Under the pieces are notes generated by a model. The model did no database searches. It worked only from the letters and a program-made list of their open reading frames with translations, and had not been told where the DNA came from. A program made the translations under genes and the position numbers. A stretch of 39,865 nucleotides of DNA, taken from Neelides folsomi (Eukaryota; Arthropoda; Collembola; Neelipleona; Neelidae). The stretch is taken from NCBI GenBank assembly GCA_034687125.1, contig JAQGBZ010000494.1:1-39865 (forward strand), read 5' to 3'. This document shows, piece by piece, positions 30,111-39,865 of the stretch (positions are counted from its first letter, which is position 1; each line of letters starts with the position of its first letter).

Positions 30111-32169
30111 TTAAATGGAAATTGTCTCGGGTTTCTTAACTTCGCGGTTTGGCCAGTTATGATCATAAGTTCCTGAAAAATATCGTCGTTGAACTGTTGG
30201 AGGTTGTCGAAGGGAATTGCCATGTTGAGGTCGTGAAGTTTGATTCCGATTGTGTCTTTCCGATTTCGATAGGTTTTGAGTATTTGAATGTTCACCAGAT
30301 CCAAGCCAATTTGTCTGAGCATTTCGATAAGATCCATTTCCAGGTCGATTTCCATTATCTCGAGAATTAAGATTCTTTTCTGTTCTCATATTCTGTCGTC
30401 CTAATTCAATTTCCTTATCCGCTTGTATTGGATTTTAAATGGATTTAAAATTTTCCTTCGTTTCTTTACGAATGTTATCCCAATCATTGTAACTTGCGAA
30501 GAACTCGGAAATTTGAAAAACGCACATGTAATTGAAACATCCTTTCAAGTCATGTTGGTTTGGCCAATCAAAATGGCAAACAGTGTTGAAGAAACTCTAA
30601 GTAAATAACAATCAAAATTAATTCAAAATGAATTATTTGCAAAATAGTATAGAAATAAAAAAAAGTCTCATTATAAATATTAAAATAAATAAATGATGTT
30701 ATTAAAATTTATAAATAATAATTTTACATGAAAATCAAAGTGTCCAGCAGGAAAAAGATTATTACTCACAAAGGTTTCAAAATGTTGGAGAAACTTTTGT
30801 TCATTCTTGACGGGTTCTCTCAGGAGAAGTCGGAGGAGCTCGCATTTCGGAAGTTTGCTAATTCCTTCTTTTAAGATTTCCTCGAATTGAGTTTGAGCTT
30901 TTTCCAAGTCTTGACCCTCCTTAAAAATCACATCAATTTCAATATAAAATAAATAAATTTTAATAATTTGTAAATAATGATTTTTACATTTTTTATTATT
31001 ATAAATCTTACATGATTTCCAATGTACCAAAATCCCAAGCTGGTTTTATTTTTGTGGAATTTGGGTTGGATTCCAAGTTTTGTCAAATATAGCTTTTGCA
31101 TATACAAAATCTCGGTCTGTATAGGGCAGAAACGTTGTAAAAAATTTACCGATAAGGCGCACTATACTTGGCTCACTTGACATTTGAAAATCTTCGAGAA
31201 TCATTCTAAAAAAGAAATTAATCATAAATGATTTAAAATTAAAATGATTTATAAAGAACTTGAATATCACAAATTAAAATGTATCTTCAATCGTCATTGA
31301 TATTGTTACGAAGAGGTTTAAGTTTTAATTTTTGATAACATTTATAAAAATTTACTTTGATTCATCTTTATAAAATAGAGTAATTTGTTGGGTTGATGTA
31401 AAATTGAGCTGGCCAACAATGATAGGGTCTTCTGGATGCATTCCCCCTTTCCCCCACCACCCTTTTGAAAAATACAAGTCGGAAACACAAAACAGCCGAG
31501 CCAACATACAAAAACAAAAGATGTCATTTGAAGGCGATTCAAGGGCCTCGTTGTTGTTTATTTCGTCTTCCGGCGGTAGAGTTTTTCTTGGACAATTCGA
31601 ATTTCTAATCCATCGTTTGTAGCGATAAGACATAAAATGCCATTCATGGTGGTTTGGTTCCAGTTCTTTAATGATATTTAAAAAATAATGAAAAGGGGTA
31701 ATATCTACAGATAATCAAATTACAAATACAAGCAATTGTTTAGTAATACAGTAATAAATAATAAAAAAAATTTAAAACAGTGAAAATAATAATTATTAAT
31801 TATATAAATTTCTTACGGTATCAGTAAAAATTTCAATTTTCGACTTTCGCGAACTCGCGATTTAAAACCGCTACCAAATCGGAAATTGACTTGAATGGGC
31901 GATAATTAATTTTTGCATCATTGACAGCGGGGATTTTATCTTTGTAATGACCTCTTGTACGGAGCAATGTTCGTTCAGCAATCGCGGATGTGAGAAATTC
32001 CCTTGAAATCCATCTGAAACTCGTGAATTTTCAATGCCTCTTTTAATTCAGCAAATTCTTCTAGTCCGAAAGGCCTTTCCGAAATTTTCTTTTTTTAGTC
32101 AAACATTGTCATTCCAGTGTGGGTTTCAATGAGCTTTCCAGAAGATACGTCCCATCCTTCCGTCGCCAT
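30111..32169 (-). pseudogene. TPR-like protein, family copy B (decayed)
   Basis: Same layout as copy A. Starts at ATG 32169-32167 (MATEGWDVSSGKLIETHTGM), meets a TAA directly after TMFD, shifts frame after LEEFAELKEALKIHEFQ, then reads SREFLTSAIAERTLLRTRGH and YRPFKSISDLVAVLN. About 180 residues present in copy A are missing before KIEIFTDT|GTAAG. Next come MSYRYKRWIRNSNCPRK, NFTSTQQITLFYKDES, MILEDFQMSSEPSIVRLIGK and YAKAIFDK, a frameshift, EKAQTQFEEILKEGISKLPK, ELLRLLLREPVKNEQKFLQH, a second deletion, FDWPNQHDLKGCFNYMC, and an Asn/Arg/Gly/Gln-rich tail ending VKKPETISI at a TAA (30113-30111). The lesions differ from those of copy A, so the two decayed independently after duplication. Confidence 0.7.
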
Positions 32170-32379
32170 TGTTCTGTAACCTGCAATGTTTTCTGATAAT
32201 TAATTATTTAATATAGCTCTGCTTATATACAGCTTTTTTTAGCTTACATTAAAACAATTGTAAAGTTCAATAAACTAAAAGCGCAAAAGGTCGAGTGAAA
32301 AAATCTTACTTTTTATTGTTAGGAACGTAATCGTCAGAGAATGCGAATCAGATCAATGTGATCCAAAGATCGAGGCTCA

Positions 32380-33045
32380 AATTAATAAATAACCGTGGAT
32401 CTGAAATCATTTTAAAATTTTAGATTTTGATTAGCAAAATCAGCATGATCGTAAGATAAGCGATTTGGAAATTTGGATCCAATAGATTTAAATTTGGGTT
32501 GAATTTATCTCAGAGTTTAGGAAGTTGGTGAAATGAGTTTTATGATAGTTCGTCAAAATATGAATGTCCTATATTACCCCAAATAATTTAAGATCCGTAA
32601 GAAATGCCGATTGAAATATCTCAGGTTGTTTTGTGTTTTAAGTCACAAATAATAAATTATAATTTTATTATCAAGCTTATTTTATTGATGTTTAGTTGAT
32701 TAATTAATTATTTAATATTGACTATTTAATGTAATTTTTTATAAATAATTTTTTAAATCAATCAAAATCTTTAAAGCTTTATTCAGTGGAGTGTTAAAAT
32801 CGATAATTTTTTTTACCATTTCAATATAAATTAATAAAAATCTTCCAAATGACTATGGACGAGTTGATCTTCGAATTGGCCACGGTCTGGTTGTGGATTA
32901 TTGAAAGTAAATGAATAATTATTCACAATACAATATACATTGTTATAGACAGAGTTGAAACATTTTTTAAATATAACTAATTTAATAATTAATTCAATGT
33001 TTAAGTTTATTTTAATTTATCATTTGGAGTGATCTGACTGTTTAA
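32380..33045. other. AT-rich intergenic region
   Basis: Nothing recognised beyond the end of the duplicated upstream flank of copy B at about 32375. Confidence 0.4.
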
Positions 33046-33047
33046 AT

Positions 33048-33990
33048 TCAGCGATTAAGTTCCCTCTTTTTCTTCGGATTCGGGCGAAAGTGCTCGGTGT
33101 GGAATTTGCGCGAATTGAGGAATTTCATCAAGGCCTCATGTTTAGGGAATGTTGTTACAAGCCAAGGGAAGAATAAATCCGAAGTAGTTTGCAGGAAGTC
33201 GCTTTGGGTGGAGCAAAGGGGAAAGCTGAACTTGGTAATTTCCTCCGTTGTGAATTTCCCCGTCGCGTCGTTCAACTTCTCCAATGAATCAATCCCCAAA
33301 TTGACAACTTTGTTTCCCTTCTTCCATTTTAATAAAATTCACAACTTTCTCTGGTGCGGAAGTGAAATGGTTGAGGAAACTCCAAATGTTCAAATATCCA
33401 CCTCGTCCATTACTAAAATCAACAAATCAATTGTCATTAATTAAACAATGTATTAATTAAAATACATTATTGCTTAAAAAACTATTTAAGCAATTCCATT
33501 AAAATTATATTATTTATTTCTAATTTTTATTAAAATTGTATTATTTGTAAATTAAAAATTTTAATTAATTTTAATTTGTAAATTAAAAATTTTAATTAAT
33601 TTTAATTTTTAAATGAATTAATTGTTTTTTTATTTGAATAATTCCAACAATCTTACATACTGGGAATTGCATTGTTGAAGACGAGAGTATCCACGCTCAA
33701 GTTCTTGAAATCCTCCCTGTTCACTTTTGACTCGTCCAAGAAAAAGTCGGTTGTTTTTATCGTCCAAGAAAAAGTCGATTGTTTTTAAAAACTTGAACCC
33801 CAAAATGAAAACTTGCGGCGCCTTGAAATTTGACTCATCGTCTTCAGCATGATGATTTCCAGTCCAGTTTGGGGATCAATGTCAACAACGACTTTGTCGA
33901 GCTTCGGGGCCAATTTCATGATTTCCTCCGAAAGGATCCTGAGCCCTTCGTGAGTCTTCCAGAAAACACCGTAGCAATATATTCAATAAT
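33048..33990 (-). pseudogene. Unrecognised gene, broken by a 28-bp tandem duplication
   Basis: Two minus-strand exons are readable. The upstream one (33660-33990) gives GVFWKTHEGLRILSEEIMKL, APKLDKVVVDIDPQTGLEII, NFKAPQVFILGFKFLKTIDF and DESKVNREDFKNLSVDTLVF, ending NNAIPSM before GTAAG. A frame change after EIIMLKTM and the 28-bp duplication at 33733-33788 disturb the frame between these segments. The downstream part (33048-33415) gives LNIWSFLNHFTSAPEKVVNF and, after another frame change, VVNLGIDSLEKLNDATGKFT, PLCSTQSDFLQTTSDLFFPW and NSRKFHTEHFRPNPKKKREL to the stop. Spaced leucines suggest a leucine-rich-type fold; no motif allows naming. It might belong with the fragment at 25308, but no shared segment was found. 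Confidence 0.5.
33733..33788. repeat. 28-bp tandem duplication
   Basis: Two head-to-tail units starting CGTCCAAGAAAAAGTCG differ at two positions. Unit length is not a multiple of three, so it shifts the reading frame of the minus-strand gene it lies in (FFLD is read twice, in two frames). Confidence 0.85.
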
Positions 33991-34626
33991 GGCAGCAGAG
34001 AAACTCCTTACTTTTCCTTCCTAAGTAAGTCTTAAGTCCTCGTTTCCATTGCCGAAGCTTGAGTATGGCATATTCTTTATGCCCACTCTGTTTATTCTCT
34101 GCATTGGGCTTGTGCTCGCTGAACTATGTGGAGCAACTTGTATTTGCATGGAGTCAGCATGTATACATGATACATGGCGTATTTCCGTAAAGTTCAGCCT
34201 AAATATCATATCCATGTGTAAATAATCTTATAATAAGAAATAAAGAAAATTAACAAATAACAATATTATCAAATATCATTATTATTCTAATTGCTATAAA
34301 ACACGACAACTTTTTAATCCCATAATGGATTACCACGAGCTTTGGTGATGGTCCTTTTACTTGTTACTTCAAAAGTTTAATTTGGGTAATTAATATAAAT
34401 TATTTAGGCTATTTAATAATTCAACGAAATTGTTTTAATCAAGACAATTAACATTTTTAATAAGCATCTTATGCTATAAAACCCAAGTTTTTATTCTACG
34501 GTCATTTTATTAAACATTATGAATCTTATTGTGCTTATAAATAATGAAGTTTACTTTTGAATACAAATAATAAAATTTAATCATTAGAAAAATTTGATAA
34601 ATACAAATTTTATTTTATAATTCAAA
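33991..34626. other. Intergenic region upstream of the ionotropic receptor
   Basis: Open stretches on the minus strand at 34022-34215 show no family resemblance. AT-rich from 34216. The receptor promoter must lie here, but no TATA box stands out. Confidence 0.35.
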
Positions 34627-37008
34627 ATGGGGTTTCTATTTATTAAAATAATTTACTTATGTACAATTTTGATTTTACAAATTAACACTATATTTGTTAA
34701 TTCGTTAAAAATTGATAACACTCGATTTGAAATTAAAACTAAAAGTTCATCTCACTTTAATGAATTTAAAAGTTGCGAAAAATATTTTTATGGAATGAAT
34801 AATGATATAAAAGAGAATTCACTATTTAATAACTACATAGAACATTTTTCTGATTCTGAATCTGTTGTTTCAATACAATTTCATTTTAATGGACGCACTT
34901 TTAAGAATAGAGAGTTTATTACTCAAGAAAATATGACACCAGCATATTTTAATGAATTAACAATTTCTTCAACCTATTTACATAAATTTCCATTATGCAC
35001 CGTTTTATTTTTTATTGGTGAAAGAGAAATTAAAACAATTAAGGATTTTTTTATAATAAATAGTCAGTTAATTTATACGAATTACCGTTTTGCAATGAGT
35101 AGATTTAATTTCTTCGTCCTTGCATTTCAAGAGGGATTTATTTTACCCGAGGAAAAAGTTTTCAATGTATATTATGAAACTTTTGACATTGAAGATAAAA
35201 TGTCTCTTACTAGTTTATATTATCCTGCTGATCATTTCATTATTTATGCAATATCCAATAATGATAAACCTGCAGAGAAATTGATGGTTTTGAAAAGTTT
35301 TCTAAAATATAATAATTTAATCAATAAAAAACCATCAGAAATCTTTATAATTTTTTTAAGGAATTTAATAGAAATTCCAGAAAAAGAAATTATAAATATC
35401 TACAGTTCAAATATAAAATCATTTTATTCCCAATTAAATAATTTAAAAGATTTTGAAGGCGCAGTTATATACAACAATGATTATATCTATAATCATAAGG
35501 CAATAAATCCAATAATATTAATATGTCATATGAAAGACGAACGTCCGTTTAATGATTTCCCTGATATTTGTTTAATTGAAATTATATCTAAATATTTTAA
35601 CATATCATTTGAAAATGAAATAAATCAAAACAATATTATTAAAATAATTGATTATCGAGTTCCGGAAATATATATTCTCAGAACAAAAGGAAACAAACCA
35701 CCCTTCTATCAATTTATGTTTGCATCGTTGTATATGCCTTTTATTTTTAAATATGATTATACTTTTACAAATTTTATTGATAAAACAATTGTGATTAATT
35801 ATCGTCACTTAATAACTCCATTTAATACTTTAGTTTGGATAATATTAATAATCTTATTATTTATTATCATGTTATTTTTAAAACTTGATTATACATTTTC
35901 ACGTTTTACTGGTCAAATTAAATTTGTTCGATTAAATAAATTGTATTCAGCAATATTTCAATTAATATTTGAACAGGGGCATTCGGAAGTTGATAAAATT
36001 CCATCGAAGAACTTTAAATATATGTTTTTAATTGGGAATTTTATTTTAATGTCCTTAATAATTAGCACTACTTATAAGTCGAAATTATTTTTAATCATTG
36101 CTCTTGACAAAAATCCAAAATCGTTTGAAACATTTGAACAATTAGCATTTTCGACAAAATCTCCAATAATTTATACTTTGTTTGGTACCATAGAAGCTGA
36201 TAGATATCAAGAATTTGCTAGACTGAATAATATTAAATCAGATCAAGCCTTTAAATATTATTACGAAAACTCAGAACCATATTTTTATGATGTTTTGAGA
36301 AATAAATTTAAGTATAAAATGTTAGAAATGTTTCAAAATAAGATTACTTACATTCCAAATGCATTTTTATCTGTTTATGAAAATGCTACTATTATCTTTG
36401 ATATATGGTCGGGTAAGATCACATTACCATTGAACTTTATTATATTAGATAGATATGCTTACATATATACTTTAGAAACATATTTTGAGCAACATTTTCC
36501 AGACAAATATTATATGATTAAAGAAAGGGAATTTAGAAATTCTGAATCTAATTCTGAAGTGAATAGTTATTCATATCACCTTTTTATATTCTTTATTTTT
36601 AAATCAAATTTTAACGATCAATTTAAAAACGTATTTGATGCCATGTTTCGATCAGGTATTTGGAATATGTGGAACGAAGGACATGAAATTATCTCACCAT
36701 TTATATATTTGTATGAAATTAATAAGGAAAATTATTATCGTGCAAAAAAATGGAATAGAAACAATTTTGATAAAATCAACACATTTAAAAGTTTATTAAA
36801 ATCTCCTGAAGAATACAATCCAACTCGTTTAATAATCAGAAAAATTCTTCCAATCTTAGTAATTGGATCTTTATTGTTGTTACTTTCCATTTTAATTTGG
36901 TTAGGGGAAATAATTTTACATCTTAACTATTATTTTAGATACATTTTTCTAATTATGTTAGCATTAATTAGAGTTTCGTTTGAGAAACGCTTTAAGCATT
37001 TTATTTAA
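34627..37008 (+). CDS. Divergent ionotropic receptor, single exon
   Basis: 793 residues without an intron. The N-terminus MGFLFIKIIYLCTILILQIN is a signal peptide. A long poorly conserved extracellular region is followed by the ionotropic glutamate-receptor channel layout: membrane helix 1 near residues 399-418 (FNTLVWIILIILLFIIMLFL), a re-entrant pore segment around KLYSAIFQLIFEQGHSE, helix 2 near 463-485 (YMFLIGNFILMSLIISTTYK, in the place of the SYTANLAAF motif of classical receptors), a second ligand-binding half, and helix 3 near 740-765 (ILPILVIGSLLLLLSILIWL). The Arg/Thr/Asp ligand contacts of glutamate receptors are not obvious, as usual in tuning IRs. Expected to be a chemosensory cation channel subunit paired with an IR co-receptor; ligand unknown. 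Intronless structure is typical of divergent, fast-evolving IRs. Confidence 0.88.
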   Translation: MGFLFIKIIYLCTILILQINTIFVNSLKIDNTRFEIKTKSSSHFNEFKSCEKYFYGMNNDIKENSLFNNYIEHFSDSESVVSIQFHFNGRTFKNREFITQENMTPAYFNELTISSTYLHKFPLCTVLFFIGEREIKTIKDFFIINSQLIYTNYRFAMSRFNFFVLAFQEGFILPEEKVFNVYYETFDIEDKMSLTSLYYPADHFIIYAISNNDKPAEKLMVLKSFLKYNNLINKKPSEIFIIFLRNLIEIPEKEIINIYSSNIKSFYSQLNNLKDFEGAVIYNNDYIYNHKAINPIILICHMKDERPFNDFPDICLIEIISKYFNISFENEINQNNIIKIIDYRVPEIYILRTKGNKPPFYQFMFASLYMPFIFKYDYTFTNFIDKTIVINYRHLITPFNTLVWIILIILLFIIMLFLKLDYTFSRFTGQIKFVRLNKLYSAIFQLIFEQGHSEVDKIPSKNFKYMFLIGNFILMSLIISTTYKSKLFLIIALDKNPKSFETFEQLAFSTKSPIIYTLFGTIEADRYQEFARLNNIKSDQAFKYYYENSEPYFYDVLRNKFKYKMLEMFQNKITYIPNAFLSVYENATIIFDIWSGKITLPLNFIILDRYAYIYTLETYFEQHFPDKYYMIKEREFRNSESNSEVNSYSYHLFIFFIFKSNFNDQFKNVFDAMFRSGIWNMWNEGHEIISPFIYLYEINKENYYRAKKWNRNNFDKINTFKSLLKSPEEYNPTRLIIRKILPILVIGSLLLLLSILIWLGEIILHLNYYFRYIFLIMLALIRVSFEKRFKHFI

Positions 37009-37258
37009 ACGTATAATTAGACTTAATAATCGTCGTAAATAATACAATATTGCGAGAATATGAAATATGTAAATTCATTGTGTTAAATGTAACATTAAAT
37101 AAATAATGAATAAATGATATTAAAAGAAAATAATTTTAATTCAACAAGAACTTTATTTGATTGTTTGTTAATTTTTAATGAACGATATTATTAAATGTAA
37201 AATGATATAATGAATGTCCAATCTTAAATTTTGGTTAAAAACCCAATCAAATTGAAAC

Positions 37259-39130
37259 TTATGATTTCGTCGGCATGTTGCTGTCGAGAACATTAATCAT
37301 TGGTTCAACGATTCTTGTAACGTAGTCAATCCCAAAGAGAAAATCTAAATGCATGTAATCATCTAATTTCTCAAATTTAATTAAAGTCCCCGGGTTGGCG
37401 GCGTTTATTATGCCAATCAATTTTTCAACATCCTACGACAAAGATAATAATTAATAAAATGATTAAAAATTATTTATTTAAATTATTTAATTAATTTAAT
37501 CACGGTTGGATCAGCCAAGAAATCTTTTTTCCCGTAATAAATTGCAGTTTTGGCCGTAATGTTGACTAGATTGTAATTTTTAGGAATCGGCGGCAAACCA
37601 AGAAGTACTAATAATAAATCCCGCGTGTCCCATTGACAAAAGTTTCCTGATTTAATTTCTTGAGCATAATGTAAAAGTTGTCTTATTGAACCAACGGACG
37701 GATAATGAGAAATACCAAATCCAATTTGAGACTATAAAAAATTGATTTTAATTTGCATTAAATTAATTGTTTAAATAGAAAATTTAATTGTTCAAATTGT
37801 TCAAATTTGAGAAAATTACACAATTTGTATTTCTTAGATTGAAACCCGAAATTGAAAAAACGACATTTGTGCAAATGTAACTTCCTAAATTAGTTGAACA
37901 AATTGGGCCAAGCAAACTTTGTTGCACTGGATACGTAAGATTATGTGGTCCAGGAAACGGCCCATCCCCGATAATAGGATTATTTAAAAGCTAAAATTAA
38001 ATTTTAATTCATTCTTAGCCAAAATTATCGATATTTTATCAATTATAATTAAAATATAATGTTTGAAAATTAAATTTAATAAATTACATTGGCAAGATCT
38101 CCAGCAACCTTCCCTGAAATTCCCAAAACGCCATTTGCATTTGACATAAAGGCCGGTGGAGCCAAAAGAATTCCTACTTTGATTTTAGCATTGTATTCTG
38201 GCCGTTCACTCAACAACACCAAATATTCCGTAGCGCCCATTGAATGCCCAATAAAGGCGAGATTACTATAGCCAGTTATATTAAGGATATAATCAATAAT
38301 TTCTGGAGCGTCTTGGCTTCCAAGTTCGTGCCAACTGGATGAAAAATAATTTAAATATTTAATTGCTTTTAATTATTCAGGCTAATTAAGTAATTGTAAG
38401 TGAAGTAAATAAATAGGTTAAATAAATAATTAAGGCTTATATAAATATTCAATTTCACCTGAATCTCCAATAAGCACCATATAAACTGGCATTTAATCCA
38501 TTTGTAGTTCCTTGAGAAAGGGGCGTTCCACGGGCTTGGGGAATCCAAACATTATAACCAGCTTTTAACAAAAGTTGCGCTACATTCAAAATTAACCAAA
38601 GTTGATTTAGATTAACGTTAAAGTTAGAATTTAAATTAAAATTAGCATGATTCAATCACGAATAGTATTTCCAGTAGCAAGATCAGCAATAAACCAAGCG
38701 TCCGCATTGGCCAAAAGAGCATGATTGAGATAAATCGGTCCTTTTGTAGAATTTGTAGTATTCAGAGTTCCAGGAAGTCTGTAGATGTTTAAAATGTATC
38801 CAAGTTTCGTTGTCACATAATGGATGTCAAACTTAATGTTGTAAGTTTCTAAAAGCTGTGACTGATTATAAGAATAAAAAACAAATTAAACAATTAATTA
38901 TAATAATTTATATAATAGAGTATTTAGTTCTTATTTATTTAAAAAAAATTAATTAATTTTACTGTATTTTTGTTGAAATCAGGATTTTGAGGAGCTAAAG
39001 GTCCCTTTTGTTGCCAATTGCAACACGAATCTTTATTTGCACCCGTACAGTTTTGCCCGATTTGGCATGATATTTCTAAAACGTTCGACGAAAATATTAT
39101 TAATGTGAGAAAAAAATATATTTTTTCCAT
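37259..39130 (-). CDS. Acid (lysosomal/gastric-type) lipase, seven exons
   Basis: Exons on the minus strand: 38963-39130, 38660-38861, 38459-38579, 38088-38334, 37820-37990, 37504-37731, 37259-37432; 1311 nt, 436 residues, all junctions GT-AG and in phase. Signal peptide MEKIYFFLTLIIFSSNVLEI, then a short Cys-containing segment. Family marks in order: TKLGYILNIYRLPG, PIYLNHALLANADAW (usual HGLL is HALL here), LLLKAGYNVWIPQARGT, the nucleophile elbow FIGHSMGATEYL (Ser), KVGILLAPPAFM, the acid region YYGKKDFLADPT|DVEKL (Asp) and YMHLDFLFGIDYV (His). The catalytic triad is therefore complete. Hydrolyses triacylglycerol or cholesteryl esters, secreted or lysosomal; such genes are often gut-expressed in arthropods. 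The Gly-to-Ala next to the oxyanion His is unusual. The ends NLTYPVQQSLLGPICSTNLG and NCQ..-type Cys pairs fit a secreted protein. Confidence 0.93.
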
Positions 39131-39722
39131 TTTCTCGAAAAAAAAGTTTAAACTAAAGAAATGAATGATTGGAGTTTTATTTATATTCTTTTCAAAATTC
39201 TCCTGAGTGCACACTTTTTTCACAGAACAATGGCAGAATATTTCAATGCCATGGTAATAAATCACTCAACTTTGCAAAGATACATTATTATATAAATAAC
39301 ATATTTAATATCTCTGCACGAGTCATGAAGATCTCCATTGTAATTTATGTATTGGGCAAGCCAGGGATTTCCTTTGACAATTTTAAAAATTAACTCTTAG
39401 AAACATGTTATAAAAGCACGATAACAAAAAATATTTAATAACATGTTTTTCTACATTCAATTCCTTTTCGATTTTAGTAGTTAATTAAAACCATTTTAGA
39501 GATAAAAGGTCAAGGGAGATCTGACTTGCTCTATATGTATTAATATGTATTTTTTGAGATAACTATGATGCTATTTAAACTATCAGTTACAGGTCACAAC
39601 CCCGCAGACCTTGAGGTCCATTGGAGTCGCCTTCAATGGATTAAGCGTATTTACATTCGTATAAGCTTGTTAAATGCCCCTCGTTAAATAATATATATAT
39701 AATATGAATTTAACTACACTCT
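39131..39722. other. Upstream region of the lipase
   Basis: AT-rich. Should hold the lipase promoter at its left end. No gene recognised, and no tRNA gene at the GC-richer patch 39595-39640. Confidence 0.4.
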
Positions 39723-39723
39723 A

Positions 39724-39865
39724 CCTCGGTTAAGATCACCTCGGTTAAGATCACCCCTCGGTTAAGATCACCTTTTTCTATGTTCCCTGCATAGGTATAG
39801 GAATTGTAATGCTTTAAACCTCGGATAGTGTCACCTCGGTTAATGTCAACTTCGGTTAAGATCAC
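39724..39865. repeat. Minisatellite entering the right edge
   Basis: Three consecutive units of CCTCGGTTAAGATCA type (15-17 bp) at 39724-39771, a 60-bp interruption, then four degenerate units (CCTCGGATAGTGTCA, CCTCGGTTAATGTCA, ACTTCGGTTAAGATCAC) up to the last base. The array continues beyond the window. Confidence 0.85.

Noticed and set aside
38641..38660. Apparent in-frame stop in the lipase after IRD.
   Set aside because: Removed by a regular GT-AG intron (38580-38659); the next exon continues in phase, so the gene is intact.
39580..39640. GC-richer stretch that might be a tRNA.
   Set aside because: No cloverleaf, A-box or B-box could be drawn.
1..39865. CRISPR arrays, bacterial operons, prophage or viral genes.
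   Set aside because: None seen; short spliced introns and arthropod families show eukaryotic nuclear DNA.

Overview
The window is nuclear DNA from an arthropod. It is strongly AT-rich, genes carry short GT-AG introns (54 to about 280 bp), and the gene families are arthropod ones: a gustatory-type chemoreceptor, a divergent ionotropic receptor, small arrestin-domain proteins, a ZAD/C2H2 zinc-finger protein and an acid lipase, with mariner and PIF/Harbinger remnants. The style of the chemoreceptors and the arrestin expansion make me lean towards a springtail (Collembola), but this is inference; arthropod is firm, the order is not.

Layout. 1-0.9 kb: 3' part of a Pro/Gly-rich protein gene. 0.9-8.3 kb: four tandem minus-strand copies of a tiny secreted-peptide gene (two look intact, two broken), with MITE/SINE-like repeats, a zinc-finger relic, a dead mariner and a 1-kb segmental duplication. 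8.8-11.2 kb: four-exon ZAD/C2H2 transcription factor. 11.3-11.8 kb: two-exon cysteine-rich secreted peptide on the minus strand. 12.7-16.7 kb: relics (zinc finger, arrestin exon 1, Harbinger, chemoreceptor fragments) and a 380-bp foldback. 16.9-18.4 kb: intact three-exon chemoreceptor. 19.3-25.1 kb: two arrestin-domain genes (the first lacks its 5' exons) flanking a SWIM-finger relic and an ankyrin gene with a nonsense codon. 25.3-34.0 kb: a duplicated, decayed family with TPR-like segments on the minus strand, two other decayed unrecognised coding fragments, and a defensin-like cysteine-rich peptide. 34.6-37.0 kb: single-exon ionotropic receptor. 37.3-39.1 kb: complete seven-exon acid lipase. 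The last 140 bp enter a minisatellite.

The genes do not form one pathway. The picture is of small secreted, sensory and scaffold families that expand by local duplication and then decay. The exon models for the arrestin-2, lipase, chemoreceptor, ZAD and both cysteine-rich peptide genes were assembled by hand: every junction is GT-AG and every summed length is an exact multiple of three.
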